Translations under genes and position numbers: made by a program
The notes under the pieces: generated by a model
The model's input: only the letters and a program-made list of their open reading frames with translations
Told to the model about the DNA's origin: nothing
The model's database searches: none
Shown here: in pieces, positions 45,450-55,190 of the stretch
Numbering within the stretch: the first letter of the stretch is position 1
How the letters are laid out: every line of letters starts with the position of its first letter
Assembly (NCBI RefSeq): GCF_001927245.1
Contig: NZ_MJUX01000002.1
Coordinates: forward strand, 434,001 to 498,000
Reading direction: 5' to 3'
Length of the DNA: 64,000 nt
Source of the DNA: Acuticoccus yangtzensis
GTDB taxonomy: Bacteria; Pseudomonadota; Alphaproteobacteria; Rhizobiales; Amorphaceae

Positions 45450-46064
45450 TTATTCCGGCGCCGGAAGCGCCGTAACCGTGGGAGTGTGGCCCGCCCGCGA
45501 CAGAATGGCAAAGAGTTCTTCACGCGCCAGAGTGACCGTGGCCGTGTTGCGCAGAGGGTGGACGTTGATGAGGTCCGCCGCGCCCAGCGCCTCGTGGAAG
45601 ATGCAGGTCACGAGGCCCGCATCGTCGTTGACGAGGGCGAGCGGGGTGACAGAGCCGGGCGTCACGCCGAGCATCTGCACCATCGCCTCGGCCGAGCCGA
45701 AGGAGACCCGGCCCTTGGCGCCGATGACGGTGTGGATGCGCTTCAGGTCGATCGCCGCATCCTCCGGTGCCGTCACCAGGAAATAGGCCCCCTTCTTGTC
45801 CTTCAGGAAGAGGTTCTTGGTGTGGAGGCCGGGGATGGTTCCGCGCAGGTCCACCGCCTGATCGACGGTGAAGGCCGCCTCGTGCTCGACCGTCGGCGGG
45901 TCGATGCCGAGCGCGGCGAAGGCTTCGGCCAACCGGTCGAAGCCGCGCGGGGCGGACGCCTCATCCAGTCCAGCGGGCGGCTCATCCGGGGCAGCGGGCG
46001 CTGGGGCGCCCGCCTGGTCGGTGGCGCCGGGCGCCGCAGCGCCCGACGTGTCGTCCGTCGCCAA
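45450..46064 (-). CDS. Prolyl-tRNA editing enzyme (ProX/YbaK-like deacylase)
   Basis: It hydrolyses Ala mischarged on tRNA-Pro. The core from about residue 40 matches ProX: IDPPTVEHEAAFTVDQAVDL, TKNLFLKDKKGAYFLV and the late ADLINVHPLRNTATVTL. The start is uncertain. No ATG or GTG lies in frame before the core. I chose TTG at 46064, five bases past the upstream stop, which adds a Pro/Ala-rich leader. A TTG at 45932 would give the usual 160 residues. It is downstream of the molybdenum-hydroxylase genes on the same strand. Confidence 0.8.
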   Translation of the reverse strand: MATDDTSGAAAPGATDQAGAPAPAAPDEPPAGLDEASAPRGFDRLAEAFAALGIDPPTVEHEAAFTVDQAVDLRGTIPGLHTKNLFLKDKKGAYFLVTAPEDAAIDLKRIHTVIGAKGRVSFGSAEAMVQMLGVTPGSVTPLALVNDDAGLVTCIFHEALGAADLINVHPLRNTATVTLAREELFAILSRAGHTPTVTALPAPE

Positions 46065-46068
46065 CGGG

Positions 46069-46866
46069 TCAGCCGGCCTTGGCGACTGCACGGGCGGCCA
46101 GCACCGTGACGAGGTGGGCCCGATACTCGGCCGAGCCGTGGATGTCGGACAGCATCGTGTCGGGGTCGATGGTGATGCCGGACACCGCGTCCGCCGACCA
46201 GTTGGAGGCGAGCGCGGCCTCCATCTCGGCCACACGGAACACGCCGTCGTTGCCGGACCCGGTGACGGCGACGCGCGGACCGTCCGCCGTCATCGCCACG
46301 AAGACCGAGCACAGCGAGTAGCGCGACGCCGGGTTGCGGAACTTCTCGTAGGCCGCCTTCTGCGGGATCGGGAAGGCGATCTTGACGATGATCTCGTCCT
46401 CGTCCAGCGCCGTCTCGAAAATCCCGGTGAAGAACTCTTCCGCCGCGTAGGAGCCCTTCGACGTCGTCACCGTGGCGTTGAGGCCGAGGAGCGCCGCCGG
46501 GTAGTCCGCCGCGGGGTCGTTGTTGGCGACGGAGCCGCCCATCGTCCCCATGTTGCGTACGGCCGGGTCGCCGATCGTCGCCGCGAGGCCCGAAAGCACC
46601 GGCAGAAGCCGCTGGATGTCGGCCGACTGCGCCACCTCGGAGTGCGTGGACGCGGCGCCGACGACGATGGTGTCGCCCTCCACCGTGATGCCCTTCAGCT
46701 CGGGGATCTTGGTGACGTCGATCAGGTCGGACGGGGCGGCGAGGCGCTGCTTCATGGTGGCGAGCAGGGTCTGCCCGCCGCCGAGGAACTTGCCGTCGTC
46801 CGCCGCGGCGAGTTTCGCCACCGCGTCCTGCAACGACGTCGCCTTGGCATATTTCGTGGCGTACAT
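46069..46866 (-). CDS. FAD-binding medium subunit of a molybdenum hydroxylase (CoxM/CutM type)
   Basis: This 265-residue subunit passes electrons from the iron-sulfur subunit to an acceptor. FAD motifs GKFLGGGQTLLATMKQ near 25-40 and the double-glycine TMGGSVANNDPAADYPA near 108-124 are intact. It lies four bases after coxS. The molybdopterin large subunit that normally completes such enzymes is not in the window, and the next gene is a tRNA deacylase. Confidence 0.9.
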   Translation of the reverse strand: MYATKYAKATSLQDAVAKLAAADDGKFLGGGQTLLATMKQRLAAPSDLIDVTKIPELKGITVEGDTIVVGAASTHSEVAQSADIQRLLPVLSGLAATIGDPAVRNMGTMGGSVANNDPAADYPAALLGLNATVTTSKGSYAAEEFFTGIFETALDEDEIIVKIAFPIPQKAAYEKFRNPASRYSLCSVFVAMTADGPRVAVTGSGNDGVFRVAEMEAALASNWSADAVSGITIDPDTMLSDIHGSAEYRAHLVTVLAARAVAKAG

Positions 46867-46870
46867 GGGC

Positions 46871-47359
46871 TTACTCCGCCGCCATCTTGGCGCCGCCCAT
46901 GTCGGCGGCTCCGGCTTCGATCGACTTCACGATATTATGGTAGCCGGTGCAGCGGCAGATGTTGCCCTCCAGCTCCTTGCGGATCGTCTCTTCGTCGAGC
47001 CCTTCGGGGTGACGCTTCACGATGTCGACGGCCATCATGATCATGCCCGGCGTGCAGAAGCCGCACTGCAGGCCGTGATGGGTGCGGAAGGCGGACTGCA
47101 TCGGGTGCAGGGTGTCGCCGTCGGCCAAGCCTTCGATGGTGGTGACAGACGCGCCGTCGACCTGGGTGGCGAGCACGGTGCAGGACTTCACCGCCTTGCC
47201 GTCGATGTGGACGGTGCAGGCGCCGCACTGCGACGTGTCACAGCCGACATGGGTGCCGGTGAGGCCGAGATGCTCGCGAATGAAATCGACCAGAAGAGTC
47301 CGGTCCTCCACGTCGCGCGAGACCGCCCGGCCATTCACCGTCAGTTTGACTTCGCTCAT
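46871..47359 (-). CDS. [2Fe-2S] small subunit of a molybdenum hydroxylase (CoxS/CutS type)
   Basis: The protein has 162 residues. The plant-type cluster motif is [15 protein letters not shown] with a fourth Cys 11 residues later, and the second cluster uses QCGFCTPGM and [10 protein letters not shown]. All eight cysteines are kept. Such subunits serve CO dehydrogenase, quinoline or nicotine oxidoreductases. It lies between CoxG-like and CoxM-type genes. C-terminal residues [10 protein letters not shown] are a short non-conserved tail. Confidence 0.92.
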   Translation of the reverse strand: MSEVKLTVNGRAVSRDVEDRTLLVDFIREHLGLTGTHVGCDTSQCGACTVHIDGKAVKSCTVLATQVDGASVTTIEGLADGDTLHPMQSAFRTHHGLQCGFCTPGMIMMAVDIVKRHPEGLDEETIRKELEGNICRCTGYHNIVKSIEAGAADMGGAKMAAE

Positions 47360-47403
47360 CGCTCCCCCGCTCCAGGCCAAATGCCCTTTAGCGTTATTAC
47401 AAG

Positions 47404-48147
47404 TTAGCTTAGTGCTACCAGAACAAGCATGACGGCGGCAAACGCGATCACGCCCCAAAACCAGGCACCGCCGAAGACGCGGCGGGCCGAGGCCGCCTCG
47501 ATCCGCTGTTCGATGATGTCTTCCGGCCGCGGCGCCGCGAAGGGTCCGCCCTGCTCCTCCTGAAGCTCGACCAGCCCTTCTTCCACGCGGGTCGGCTCGA
47601 TCCGGCCTTTCGTGGCATGGATGGTCGCCGGGTCCATCGGCGGCTCGGTCAGCGCCTCGGACCGGGGGATGGCGTAGGGCTGCGGCGCCTCGATCTTCTG
47701 GCACAGCACCTCGAAGAAGTCGGCGGCGTACTTTTTGGCGGTATTGTCGACCAGGCGCGAGCCGAGCTGGGCGAGCTTGCCGCCGACCTTGGCGTCCACC
47801 ACGTAGGCGAGGATCGTCTCGTCCGAGTTGTCAGCGGCCTCGGTCAGGGTTACATCGGCCTTGCCCTTGGCAAAGCCCGCGACGCCGCCCTTGCCTTCGC
47901 CCTGGATGGTGTATCGCTCCGGCTCTACGGCGTTCACGATCTCCACGTCGGCATCGAAGGTCGCCTTGACGGGTCCCACCTTGGCCTGAACTTTGGCGAC
48001 CATCTCGTGGTCGTTCTTCATTTCGAGGCGCTGACAGCCTTTGATGCAGTCCTTCAGGATATCGGGGTCGTGCAGCGCGTCCCACACCACCTTGCGCGGG
48101 GCCGGGATGCGGTGTTCGCCGGTCAGTTGCATGTCTTGCTCTCCCAT
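47404..48147 (-). CDS. CoxG-like SRPBCC family protein
   Basis: This 247-residue protein has a START/SRPBCC fold (about 5-145) resembling Cox[32 protein letters not shown] and [10 protein letters not shown] linker and one C-terminal membrane helix follow ([18 protein letters not shown]). In carboxydotrophs CoxG recruits CO dehydrogenase to the inner membrane, and the tail anchor fits that role. It is the first gene of the S/M group, 44 bases upstream of coxS. Confidence 0.88.
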   Translation of the reverse strand: MGEQDMQLTGEHRIPAPRKVVWDALHDPDILKDCIKGCQRLEMKNDHEMVAKVQAKVGPVKATFDADVEIVNAVEPERYTIQGEGKGGVAGFAKGKADVTLTEAADNSDETILAYVVDAKVGGKLAQLGSRLVDNTAKKYAADFFEVLCQKIEAPQPYAIPRSEALTEPPMDPATIHATKGRIEPTRVEEGLVELQEEQGGPFAAPRPEDIIEQRIEAASARRVFGGAWFWGVIAFAAVMLVLVALS

Positions 48148-48317
48148 GACCGCCTCACCGGGGGCGGCTGTGCGGCGCCGCGATCCCTGCGGCGGGCGCA
48201 GGCGGGCATCGGGCGCGACATTGCCCTGTTCGCGCGCGCCCCTCAACCGCTTCCCCTTCGCCCCTCGCTTCCCCGTCACCCTCCAGCCGGCAAGCCTACA
48301 GCCATGAACTTCGCCAC

Positions 48318-49202
48318 ATGACGATGCCCGTTCTGATCGCCGACCCCTGGGACGGCTACGCGCTGATCGATTCCGGCGGCGGGCGCAAGCTCGAGCAATA
48401 TGGCGACGTGCGGCTGGTGCGGCCCGAACCGCAAGCGATGTGGCAACCGGCCGCCCCCGCCGAATGGGACCGCGCCGACACCCGCTTCGAAAGCGCCCGC
48501 GACGACGGCGACGACGACGGCCCCGGCCGCTGGAGCGATCCGGTGGGCGACTTCACGGTTCCGGTCGGCCCGGCGCGGATGATCTGCCGCCTCGGCAACA
48601 ACCACCATCCGGGCCTGTTCCCCGAGCAGAAGCCGCACTGGGACAATGCCGTCGCCGCGCTGAAGGGCTTCGAGGGCGCCGAGGTGCTGAACCTTTTCGG
48701 CTATACGGGTGCGGCCTCGCTGATCCTCGCGGCGGCGGGGGCGAAGGTGACGCACATCGACGCCTCCAAGAAGGCGATCGCCTGGGCGCGGGAGAATCAA
48801 GAGGCGTCGGGACTGGAGGGCGCGCAGGTGCGCTGGATCTGCGAAGACGCGGCCAAGTTCGTCGCGCGCGAGGTCAGGCGCGGGCGGACCTATCAGGGCA
48901 TCCTGCTCGACCCGCCGAAGTTCGGGCGCGGGCCGAAGAACGAGGTCTGGAACCTGTTCGACGATCTGCCGCCTCTGATGCGCGATGTCGCCGCCATCAC
49001 CGCGCCGGACGCGCGCTTCGTCGTCCTCACCGCCTACGCGATCCGCGCCTCCGCGCTTGCGGTCGGGCGCCTGATGGAGGAGGTGATGGCACCGCGCGGC
49101 GGCACGGTGGAAGCGGGCGAGCTCGCCTTGCGCGAATCAGCGTCCGGCCGCCTGCTTCCGACATCCATGTTCGCCGTCTGGCGCCCGGAGAATGCACGAT
49201 GA
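48318..49202 (+). CDS. Class I SAM-dependent rRNA methyltransferase (RlmI/YccW-like core)
   Basis: The protein has 294 residues. The SAM-binding strand is EVLNLFGYTGAASLILAAAG near 118-137 and HIDASKKAIAWAREN follows. The catalytic motif near 195 is ILLDPPKFGRGP. Relatives form m5C in 23S rRNA, but this protein lacks the PUA domain, so the target is uncertain. Its stop overlaps the start of a second RNA methyltransferase gene (ATGA). Confidence 0.88.
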   Translation: MTMPVLIADPWDGYALIDSGGGRKLEQYGDVRLVRPEPQAMWQPAAPAEWDRADTRFESARDDGDDDGPGRWSDPVGDFTVPVGPARMICRLGNNHHPGLFPEQKPHWDNAVAALKGFEGAEVLNLFGYTGAASLILAAAGAKVTHIDASKKAIAWARENQEASGLEGAQVRWICEDAAKFVAREVRRGRTYQGILLDPPKFGRGPKNEVWNLFDDLPPLMRDVAAITAPDARFVVLTAYAIRASALAVGRLMEEVMAPRGGTVEAGELALRESASGRLLPTSMFAVWRPENAR

Positions 49203-50011
49203 GCCAGCCCCGCTCAGGCTCGGTCAAACAGGTCTCGTCCACCGCCAACCCGCTGATCAAGGCGGTCAGGGCGCTGCACCAGAGGAAGGCGCGGGCCGAG
49301 ACGGGCCTGTTCCTCGCCGAAGGGCACAAGCTCATCGTCGACGCGCTGGAGGCCGGGTGGATCCCGACCATGATCGTCGCGCTGGACCCGCCCACCGAGG
49401 CCGTCTCCGCGCTCGCCGCCAAGGTGCGCGCGCTGGGGGCCGACGTCGTCTTCGCCACCGCCGCGGTGATGGAGAAGGTGGCGCGGCGGGAGAACCCGCA
49501 GACCGTCATCGGCGTGTTCGAGCAGCAGCTCGCCGACCCGAAGGCGATGGGGCCGGGCACCATCGTCGCGCTGGAGGAGCCACGCGACCCCGGCAACGTC
49601 GGTACCATCATCCGCACCGCCGACGCGCTGGGCGCCGCGGGCGTGATCCTCATCGGCTCCAGCGCGGACCCGTTCGGCGTGGAGGCCGTGCGCGCCACGA
49701 TGGGCTCGATCTTCCACATGAAGCTCGCCCGCATGGAGGCGGACGCCTTCCGCGCCTTCGCCGCCTCCCGCAAAGGACCGCTGATCGGCACCCACCTCGC
49801 GGGCAGCGTCGACATCCGCACCGTCACGCCGGGCGCCTCCCGCATCCTCCTGATGGGCACCGAGCAGTCGGGCCTGACGGAGCGGATGGCGGCGGCGTGC
49901 GACACGCTAGTCCGCATCCCGATGGCGGGAAAGGCCGATTCCTTCAACCTCGCCATCGCCACCGCGATCGGCCTTTACGAGCTGAGGCGCGGCGAGCTGA
50001 CGGCCGGCTGA
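49199..50011 (+). CDS. TrmH/SpoU family RNA 2'-O-methyltransferase
   Basis: This 270-residue SPOUT enzyme has a short N-terminal substrate domain (STANPLIKAVRALHQRKARA) and the knot motifs: VALEEPRDPGNVGTIIRTAD near 119-138, RILLMGTEQSGLTERM near 213-228 and PMAGKADSFNLAIATAIGLY near 241-260. The target is a ribose in rRNA or tRNA and cannot be assigned. It is translationally coupled to the preceding methyltransferase. Confidence 0.92.
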   Translation: MSQPRSGSVKQVSSTANPLIKAVRALHQRKARAETGLFLAEGHKLIVDALEAGWIPTMIVALDPPTEAVSALAAKVRALGADVVFATAAVMEKVARRENPQTVIGVFEQQLADPKAMGPGTIVALEEPRDPGNVGTIIRTADALGAAGVILIGSSADPFGVEAVRATMGSIFHMKLARMEADAFRAFAASRKGPLIGTHLAGSVDIRTVTPGASRILLMGTEQSGLTERMAAACDTLVRIPMAGKADSFNLAIATAIGLYELRRGELTAG

Positions 50012-50017
50012 GCCGCG

Positions 50018-50776
50018 TCACGCACCCGCGAAGGCGTAGACGTCGCCCGAATTGGCGTCGTCCGGCAGGTCCGCGACGGCGGCGGCGATGGTTGCGCCAT
50101 CCACCGGCGCATCAAAGACGAAGGCGTGGCTTTCGCCCAGCGACAGGTTGAAGGCGCCGTAGCCGAGGGCGGCGGCGCGGTCGATCGCGGCGAGGCCGAC
50201 CTCGCGCTGCACGGTGGTGAACTCGAAGGACAGCGTCGGGATCATGTAGCTGAGCCCGGCGAGAACCTGATCCTCCAGCCCCTCCACGTCGATCTTCACG
50301 AAATCCGGCAGACCGTGGCGCGCGATCAGAAGGTCGAGCGTGGTCAGCGGCACGCGGCTCACCTCCTCCCAGCGCTGGCCGGTCCAATCGGCGCTCCCCG
50401 CGGCGGCGGCGATCAGCGCGCCGGAGCCGGTCGAGACTGTCGGGTTCTCGGTGTTGATGAGGAGGTCCAGCGTCCCCTCCGCGGCGCCCACCGCGGCGGT
50501 GACCACGGTCACGCGCCGGTTGGCGAGGAACATCGTCTTCAAGAATCGGGCGAGCCGGGGCTGCGGCTCCACGGCGACGACGCGCGCGCCGAGCCCGGCG
50601 AACACGCGGGTGCGGTCACCCACATGGGCGCCGATGTCGAAGGCGAGGCTGCCCGGGCGCACGAAAGGGCGCACCAGCTCGGTCAGGCCGGCGATGTGGT
50701 CCTTGTCGAGGTGGTAGATCCTGACGCTGCGGACGACACCGCGCCAGCCTCGCCAGGCCGTATCCAATCCCGCCAT
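50018..50776 (-). CDS. FkbM family methyltransferase
   Basis: The protein has 252 residues. The SAM motif SLAFDIGAHVGDRTRVFAGL near 42-61 and ARVVAVEPQPRLARFL after it are typical of FkbM, as is the late DFVKIDVEGLEDQVLAGL. FkbM enzymes O-methylate macrolides or cell-surface glycans. The substrate here is unknown, and no glycan genes are nearby. It starts 17 bases after gshB on the same strand. Confidence 0.88.
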   Translation of the reverse strand: MAGLDTAWRGWRGVVRSVRIYHLDKDHIAGLTELVRPFVRPGSLAFDIGAHVGDRTRVFAGLGARVVAVEPQPRLARFLKTMFLANRRVTVVTAAVGAAEGTLDLLINTENPTVSTGSGALIAAAAGSADWTGQRWEEVSRVPLTTLDLLIARHGLPDFVKIDVEGLEDQVLAGLSYMIPTLSFEFTTVQREVGLAAIDRAAALGYGAFNLSLGESHAFVFDAPVDGATIAAAVADLPDDANSGDVYAFAGA

Positions 50777-50793
50777 CGTCCCGGCACCAACGT

Positions 50794-51723
50794 TCAGAGT
50801 TTCGCTTCCACAGCATCCCAGTACATTGCTGCAACATTGGGGCCGCCGAGCTTTTCCACCGCGCGAATGCCCGTCGGCGAGGTCACGTTGATTTCGGTCA
50901 GCATGCCGTCGATCACGTCGATGCCGGTGAAGAGCAGCCCACGCTCGCGCAAGGCGGGGCCGACGCGCTCGCAGATCTCACGCTCGCGCGGGGAGAGATC
51001 GGTGGCCGCCGCCGCACCGCCGCGCACCATGTTGGACCGGATCTGCCCCGCCTGCGGCACACGGTTGACCGCCCCGGCGAACTCGCCGTCGATGAGGATG
51101 ATGCGCTTGTCGCCCTCGCTCACCCGCGGCAGGAAGCGCTGCACCACGAACGGCTCGCGGTAGGTGAGAGAGAACATCTCGTGCAGCGAGGACAGGTTGG
51201 GGTCGTTCGGACCGACCTTGAACACCGCACCGCCGCCATGGCCGTAGAGCGGCTTGATGACGATTTCGCCGAACTCCTTCAGGAAGGCGTCGATCTCCTC
51301 GCGCGAACGGGTGATCAGCGTTTCTGGCATCAGGTCGGTGAATTCCAGCACCATGATCTTTTCCGGCGCGTTGCGCACACCGGCGGGGTCGTTGACCACC
51401 AGAGCGTCGACGCTCTCCAGAAAATGGGTGGAGGTGATGTAGGCGAGGTCGAAGGGCGGATCCTGGCGCAGCAGGATGACGTCCATCTCGTCGAGGGGCG
51501 TGGCGACCTTTTCGCCCAGCGTGGCGTGGTTGCCGCGCTCGTCCCGCACGGTCAGCGTTTCGACGCCCGCGGTGACCTTGCCGCCGCGGAAGGACAGGCG
51601 GTCCGGCGTGGTGTGGAACAGCTCATGGCCGCGGCGGGAGGCTTCGAGCAGAAGCGCAAACGTGGAATCCCCGGCGATGTTGATGCCGGCGATAGGGTCC
51701 ATCTGGACCAGAACCTTGGCCAT
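50794..51723 (-). CDS. gshB: Glutathione synthetase
   Basis: This 309-residue ATP-grasp ligase adds Gly to gamma-glutamylcysteine. Start [20 protein letters not shown], substrate loop [23 protein letters not shown] lid region [17 protein letters not shown] and final [18 protein letters not shown] are all GshB hallmarks. The Kef-type antiporter in this window is of a family gated by glutathione adducts. An rsmI gene lies next to it as in many relatives. Confidence 0.96.
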   Translation of the reverse strand: MAKVLVQMDPIAGINIAGDSTFALLLEASRRGHELFHTTPDRLSFRGGKVTAGVETLTVRDERGNHATLGEKVATPLDEMDVILLRQDPPFDLAYITSTHFLESVDALVVNDPAGVRNAPEKIMVLEFTDLMPETLITRSREEIDAFLKEFGEIVIKPLYGHGGGAVFKVGPNDPNLSSLHEMFSLTYREPFVVQRFLPRVSEGDKRIILIDGEFAGAVNRVPQAGQIRSNMVRGGAAAATDLSPREREICERVGPALRERGLLFTGIDVIDGMLTEINVTSPTGIRAVEKLGGPNVAAMYWDAVEAKL

Positions 51724-51822
51724 AGTCGCGCCTCCTCGAGTCTGAACGTCAAATGAGCCGGCGCGGCAAGAAACGCAATGGTTCAGCGCGCACGGCAGAT
51801 CCGGCGCGCCGACAGGTCGGCG

Positions 51823-52680
51823 TCAGGACTTCAGCGTGAGGGCGCGCTTGTAGAGGTCCCGCCGGTTGAGGCCGGTGGCCTTGGCGACGTCGGCGGCGGC
51901 CGCGCTGACGGGCTGCGTCTGCAGTGCGGCGGCAAGGAGCGCGTCCACCTCCGCTTCGCCGAGCGGCTCGGCCTCGCCCGGCGGGCCGACGAGGATGACG
52001 ATCTCGCCCTTGGTCTCCGTGGCGCCGTGACGTGCGGCGAGGTCCGGCAGCGGGGCGCGGTCCACGGTCTCGAACCGCTTCGTCAGCTCGCGGCAGACGG
52101 CGGCCTCACGCGGGCCGAGGATGGCGGAAAGGTCGGCCAGCGCCTCGCCCAGCCGGTGCGGCGCCTCGAAGAATGCGAGCGTGGCGGGAACGGCCATCAC
52201 CTCGCGGATGCGGGCCTGCCGCGCCGCCTCCTTGGCGGGGAGGAACCCGGCGAACATCAGGCTGTCGGTCGGCAGGCCCGCGACAGAGGCGGCGGCCATG
52301 GGCGCCGCCGGTCCAGGCACCGCATGGACCGGAATACCGGCCTCGCGCGCCTCGACCACCAGCCGGTAGCCGGGGTCGGAGATGAGCGGCGTTCCGGCAT
52401 CGCTGACCAGCGCCACGGAGCGGCCCTCGGAAAGGTCGGCGATCAGGCGCGGGCGCTGCCGTTCGGCGCCGTGCTCGTCGTAGCGGACGAGGTGAGCCTC
52501 GATGCCGAAATGTTGCAGCATGCGGCCGGTGTGGCGGGTGTCCTCGGCGGCGACCATGTCGGCCCCGGCCAGCGTCTTCAGCGCACGCAGGGTAATATCG
52601 CCCAGGTTTCCGATCGGTGTCGCCACGATGGAAAGACCTGGGGGTGCGGCCTCAGCGTATAAGGAAACGCCGTCGACCAT
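51823..52680 (-). CDS. rsmI: 16S rRNA 2'-O-ribose C1402 methyltransferase RsmI
   Basis: This 285-residue tetrapyrrole-methylase-fold enzyme modifies C1402 in the decoding centre. GLSIVATPIGNLGDITLRAL near 15-34, MVAAEDTRHTGRMLQHF and VSDAGTPLISDPGYRLV are conserved, as is the AVPGPAAPMAAASVAGLPT loop. The C-terminal helix ends ATGLNRRDLYKRALTLK. It diverges from the LpoA-like lipoprotein gene over 49 bases, the usual pair. The yraN gene often found next to rsmI is absent. Confidence 0.96.
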   Translation of the reverse strand: MVDGVSLYAEAAPPGLSIVATPIGNLGDITLRALKTLAGADMVAAEDTRHTGRMLQHFGIEAHLVRYDEHGAERQRPRLIADLSEGRSVALVSDAGTPLISDPGYRLVVEAREAGIPVHAVPGPAAPMAAASVAGLPTDSLMFAGFLPAKEAARQARIREVMAVPATLAFFEAPHRLGEALADLSAILGPREAAVCRELTKRFETVDRAPLPDLAARHGATETKGEIVILVGPPGEAEPLGEAEVDALLAAALQTQPVSAAAADVAKATGLNRRDLYKRALTLKS

Positions 52681-52729
52681 AAAGGTTCTGCGTGCCACGG
52701 TACATCTCAGCTTGAAAGGTCGACGATCA

Positions 52730-53926
52730 ATGGTCAAGGTTGGCGCCGTGCGCAAGACGACGATAAAACACGCCGCGCGGGTCCTGACACTCGCCTCCCT
52801 CACCCTGCTGGGCGGCTGCTTCGGCTTCGGCGGGGGTGACGAGCCGACGCCGGACGTCCTCGTGACCCGCCAGGATCTTCCCCCGCAGCAGAATTTCACC
52901 ACGATCGGCGACGGCAACGTTCCGGTGGCGATGCTGCTGCCCTTGTCCGCCGGGGGCAGCGCGTCGAGCCTCGCCCAATCGTTCAAGAACGCCGCCGACC
53001 TCGCTTTGCGGGACGTCGCGACCGACAACATCCGTGTTGAGATCCGTGACACGGCGGGCGAGACGGACGTCGCCAAGCTCGCCGCCGAGCAGGCGATCGG
53101 CTCCGGCGCGCAGCTCATCCTCGGCCCGGTCTTCGCCGAGGCGGTGCGCGGCGCGTCCGAGGCGGCGCGCGGTGCGGGCGTCCCGATGATCGCCTTCTCG
53201 ACCGATGCCGGGGTGGCCGGGCGTGGCACCTATCTCCTGTCCTTCCTGCCCAAGCAGGATGCCGCCCGCATCGTCTCCTATGCGGCGACACAAGGCATGC
53301 GCACCTTCGCCGCGCTGGTGCCGAACACCAACTACGGGCTCGTGATGGAGGCCGCCTTCCGCGAGGCGGTGTCCGCGTCCGGCGGACGTGTGACCACCGT
53401 GGAGCGCTACGCACCGGGCGAAATCCGCGCCGCTGCCGAGGCGGTGTCCGCACGCGGCGCGGTGCAGGCCGTGTTCGTGCCGAACGGGGGTGACGATCCG
53501 TCCATTGCCGCGTCCGCCTTCAGCACGGCCGGGCAGACGCCGAAGCTCCTCGGCAGCGGGCAGTGGGCCAACCGCGCGGTGCTGGCCGCGCCCGGCCTCG
53601 TCGGCGCCTGGTATCCGGGACCGGCGCCGGGCGGTTTCGCCGAGTTCTCGCAGAAATATAGCGCCGCCTTCGGGGCCGCCCCGCCGCGCACCGCCTCGCT
53701 GGTCTACGACGCGACGCTTCTCGCCAACGGCCTCGTCGGCGCGCGTGGTGCCCAGGCCTTCCGCCCCGCCTCGCTGCAGGCGAGCGACGGCTTCCTCGGC
53801 GTCGACGGTATCTTCCGCCTCGACAGGGACGGGCTGTCCGAGCGCGGCCTTGCGGTTTATGAGGTGGCGCCGGGGGGCGAGTCGAACGTGGTGTCCGGCG
53901 CGCCGACCCAGTTTTCGCGCTCCTGA
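52730..53926 (+). CDS. Penicillin-binding protein activator LpoA-like lipoprotein
   Basis: The protein has 398 residues. Signal and lipobox LTLASLTLLGGC place the Cys near 29. The rest is a type 1 periplasmic-binding fold: VAMLLPLSAGGSASSLAQSF near 64 and ALVPNTNYGLVMEAAFREAV near 200. E. coli LpoA activates PBP1A from the outer membrane; the alphaproteobacterial proteins share only this C-terminal fold, so a regulatory role in peptidoglycan synthesis is inferred. It is divergent from rsmI. Confidence 0.85.
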   Translation: MVKVGAVRKTTIKHAARVLTLASLTLLGGCFGFGGGDEPTPDVLVTRQDLPPQQNFTTIGDGNVPVAMLLPLSAGGSASSLAQSFKNAADLALRDVATDNIRVEIRDTAGETDVAKLAAEQAIGSGAQLILGPVFAEAVRGASEAARGAGVPMIAFSTDAGVAGRGTYLLSFLPKQDAARIVSYAATQGMRTFAALVPNTNYGLVMEAAFREAVSASGGRVTTVERYAPGEIRAAAEAVSARGAVQAVFVPNGGDDPSIAASAFSTAGQTPKLLGSGQWANRAVLAAPGLVGAWYPGPAPGGFAEFSQKYSAAFGAAPPRTASLVYDATLLANGLVGARGAQAFRPASLQASDGFLGVDGIFRLDRDGLSERGLAVYEVAPGGESNVVSGAPTQFSRS

Positions 53927-53971
53927 GCGGGCGCGTAAACGGGACACACGCGCTGAAGGGCGGACGGGCCG

Positions 53972-55159
53972 ATGGCACGCATTCTCATCGTCATCTCCGG
54001 CGGGATCGCGGCCTATAAGGTGCTGGACCTCATCCGCCGCCTGCGCGAGCGCGGCCACGAGACTCCGGTGATCCTCACCGAGGCGGCGACGCGCTTCGTC
54101 ACCCCGCTGGCGGTGGGCGCACTCTCCAACGCGCCCGTGCTGACCGACCTCTTCGACCTCGACCGCGAGCGCGAGATCGGCCACATCCGCCTCGCCAGAG
54201 CGGCCGACCTTGTGCTGGTGGCGCCCGCTTCGGCCGACATCCTGTCGCGCATGGCGGCGGGCCGGGCGGACGATCTCGCCACCGCGGCGCTGCTGGCCAC
54301 CGGCGCGCCCGTCCTCGCCGCGCCGGCGATGAACCCCTTCATGTGGGCGCATCCGGCGACGCGGCGCAACGCGGCGCAACTGGCGGCGGACGGCGTCCAC
54401 TTCGTCGGCCCCGAGGCGGGGGAGATGGCCGAGCGCGGTGAGGCGGGCGTCGGACGTCTCGCCTCCAGCGAAGCGCTGCTCGCCGCCGTCGACACGCTGC
54501 TGGCACCCGCCGCGCCCGGCCCGCTCACCGGACGCCACGTCATCGTCACCTCCGGGCCGACGCATGAGCCGATCGACCCGGTGCGCTACATCGCCAACCG
54601 CTCGTCCGGCAAGCAGGGCCATGCGATCGCCGCAGCGCTCGCCGCCGCCGGGGCGCGGGTGACTTTGGTGTCCGGCCCGGTGACGATCCCGCCGCCGAAG
54701 GGGGTCGACCTCGTCGCGGTGGAATCGGCGCGCGACATGCTGGCCGCCGTCACCGCCGCCCTCCCCGCCGACGCCGCGGTGATGGCCGCCGCCGTGGCCG
54801 ACTTCCGCGTCGACGCCGCACCGCAGAAGATGAAGAAGACCGGCACCGCGCCCGTCCTCACGCTGACCGAGAACCCCGACATCCTCGCCACCGTCGCCAA
54901 AAGGGCGGAGCGGCCGGCCCTCGTCGTCGGCTTCGCAGCGGAGACCCAGAACGTCATCGCCTATGCGCGGGACAAGCTGGCGCGCAAAGGCTGCGACTGG
55001 ATCGTCGCCAACGACGTGTCGGAGGGCGTCTTCGGTGCGGGTGAGAACACCGTGCATCTCGTGACGGCGGACAGCGTGGAAGACTGGCCGCGCCTCAGCA
55101 AGGAAGAGGTCGGCACCCGTCTCGTGGCGCGGATCGCCGATGCGCTGAAGGCCCGCTGA
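53972..55159 (+). CDS. coaBC: Bifunctional phosphopantothenoylcysteine decarboxylase / phosphopantothenate-cysteine ligase
   Basis: This 395-residue fusion carries out two steps of coenzyme A synthesis. The flavin-binding CoaC part (1-180) has [20 protein letters not shown] and [17 protein letters not shown]. The CoaB part (about 185-395) has [20 protein letters not shown] and the KMKK segment near 288. At the loop where E. coli Dfp has a catalytic Cys in an ACG motif, this protein reads [16 protein letters not shown] without Cys. dut follows 31 bases later, a common order. Confidence 0.95.
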   Translation: MARILIVISGGIAAYKVLDLIRRLRERGHETPVILTEAATRFVTPLAVGALSNAPVLTDLFDLDREREIGHIRLARAADLVLVAPASADILSRMAAGRADDLATAALLATGAPVLAAPAMNPFMWAHPATRRNAAQLAADGVHFVGPEAGEMAERGEAGVGRLASSEALLAAVDTLLAPAAPGPLTGRHVIVTSGPTHEPIDPVRYIANRSSGKQGHAIAAALAAAGARVTLVSGPVTIPPPKGVDLVAVESARDMLAAVTAALPADAAVMAAAVADFRVDAAPQKMKKTGTAPVLTLTENPDILATVAKRAERPALVVGFAAETQNVIAYARDKLARKGCDWIVANDVSEGVFGAGENTVHLVTADSVEDWPRLSKEEVGTRLVARIADALKAR

Positions 55160-55190
55160 CGCCGCCCGACTTATGGTGCTAAGTGGCGCC

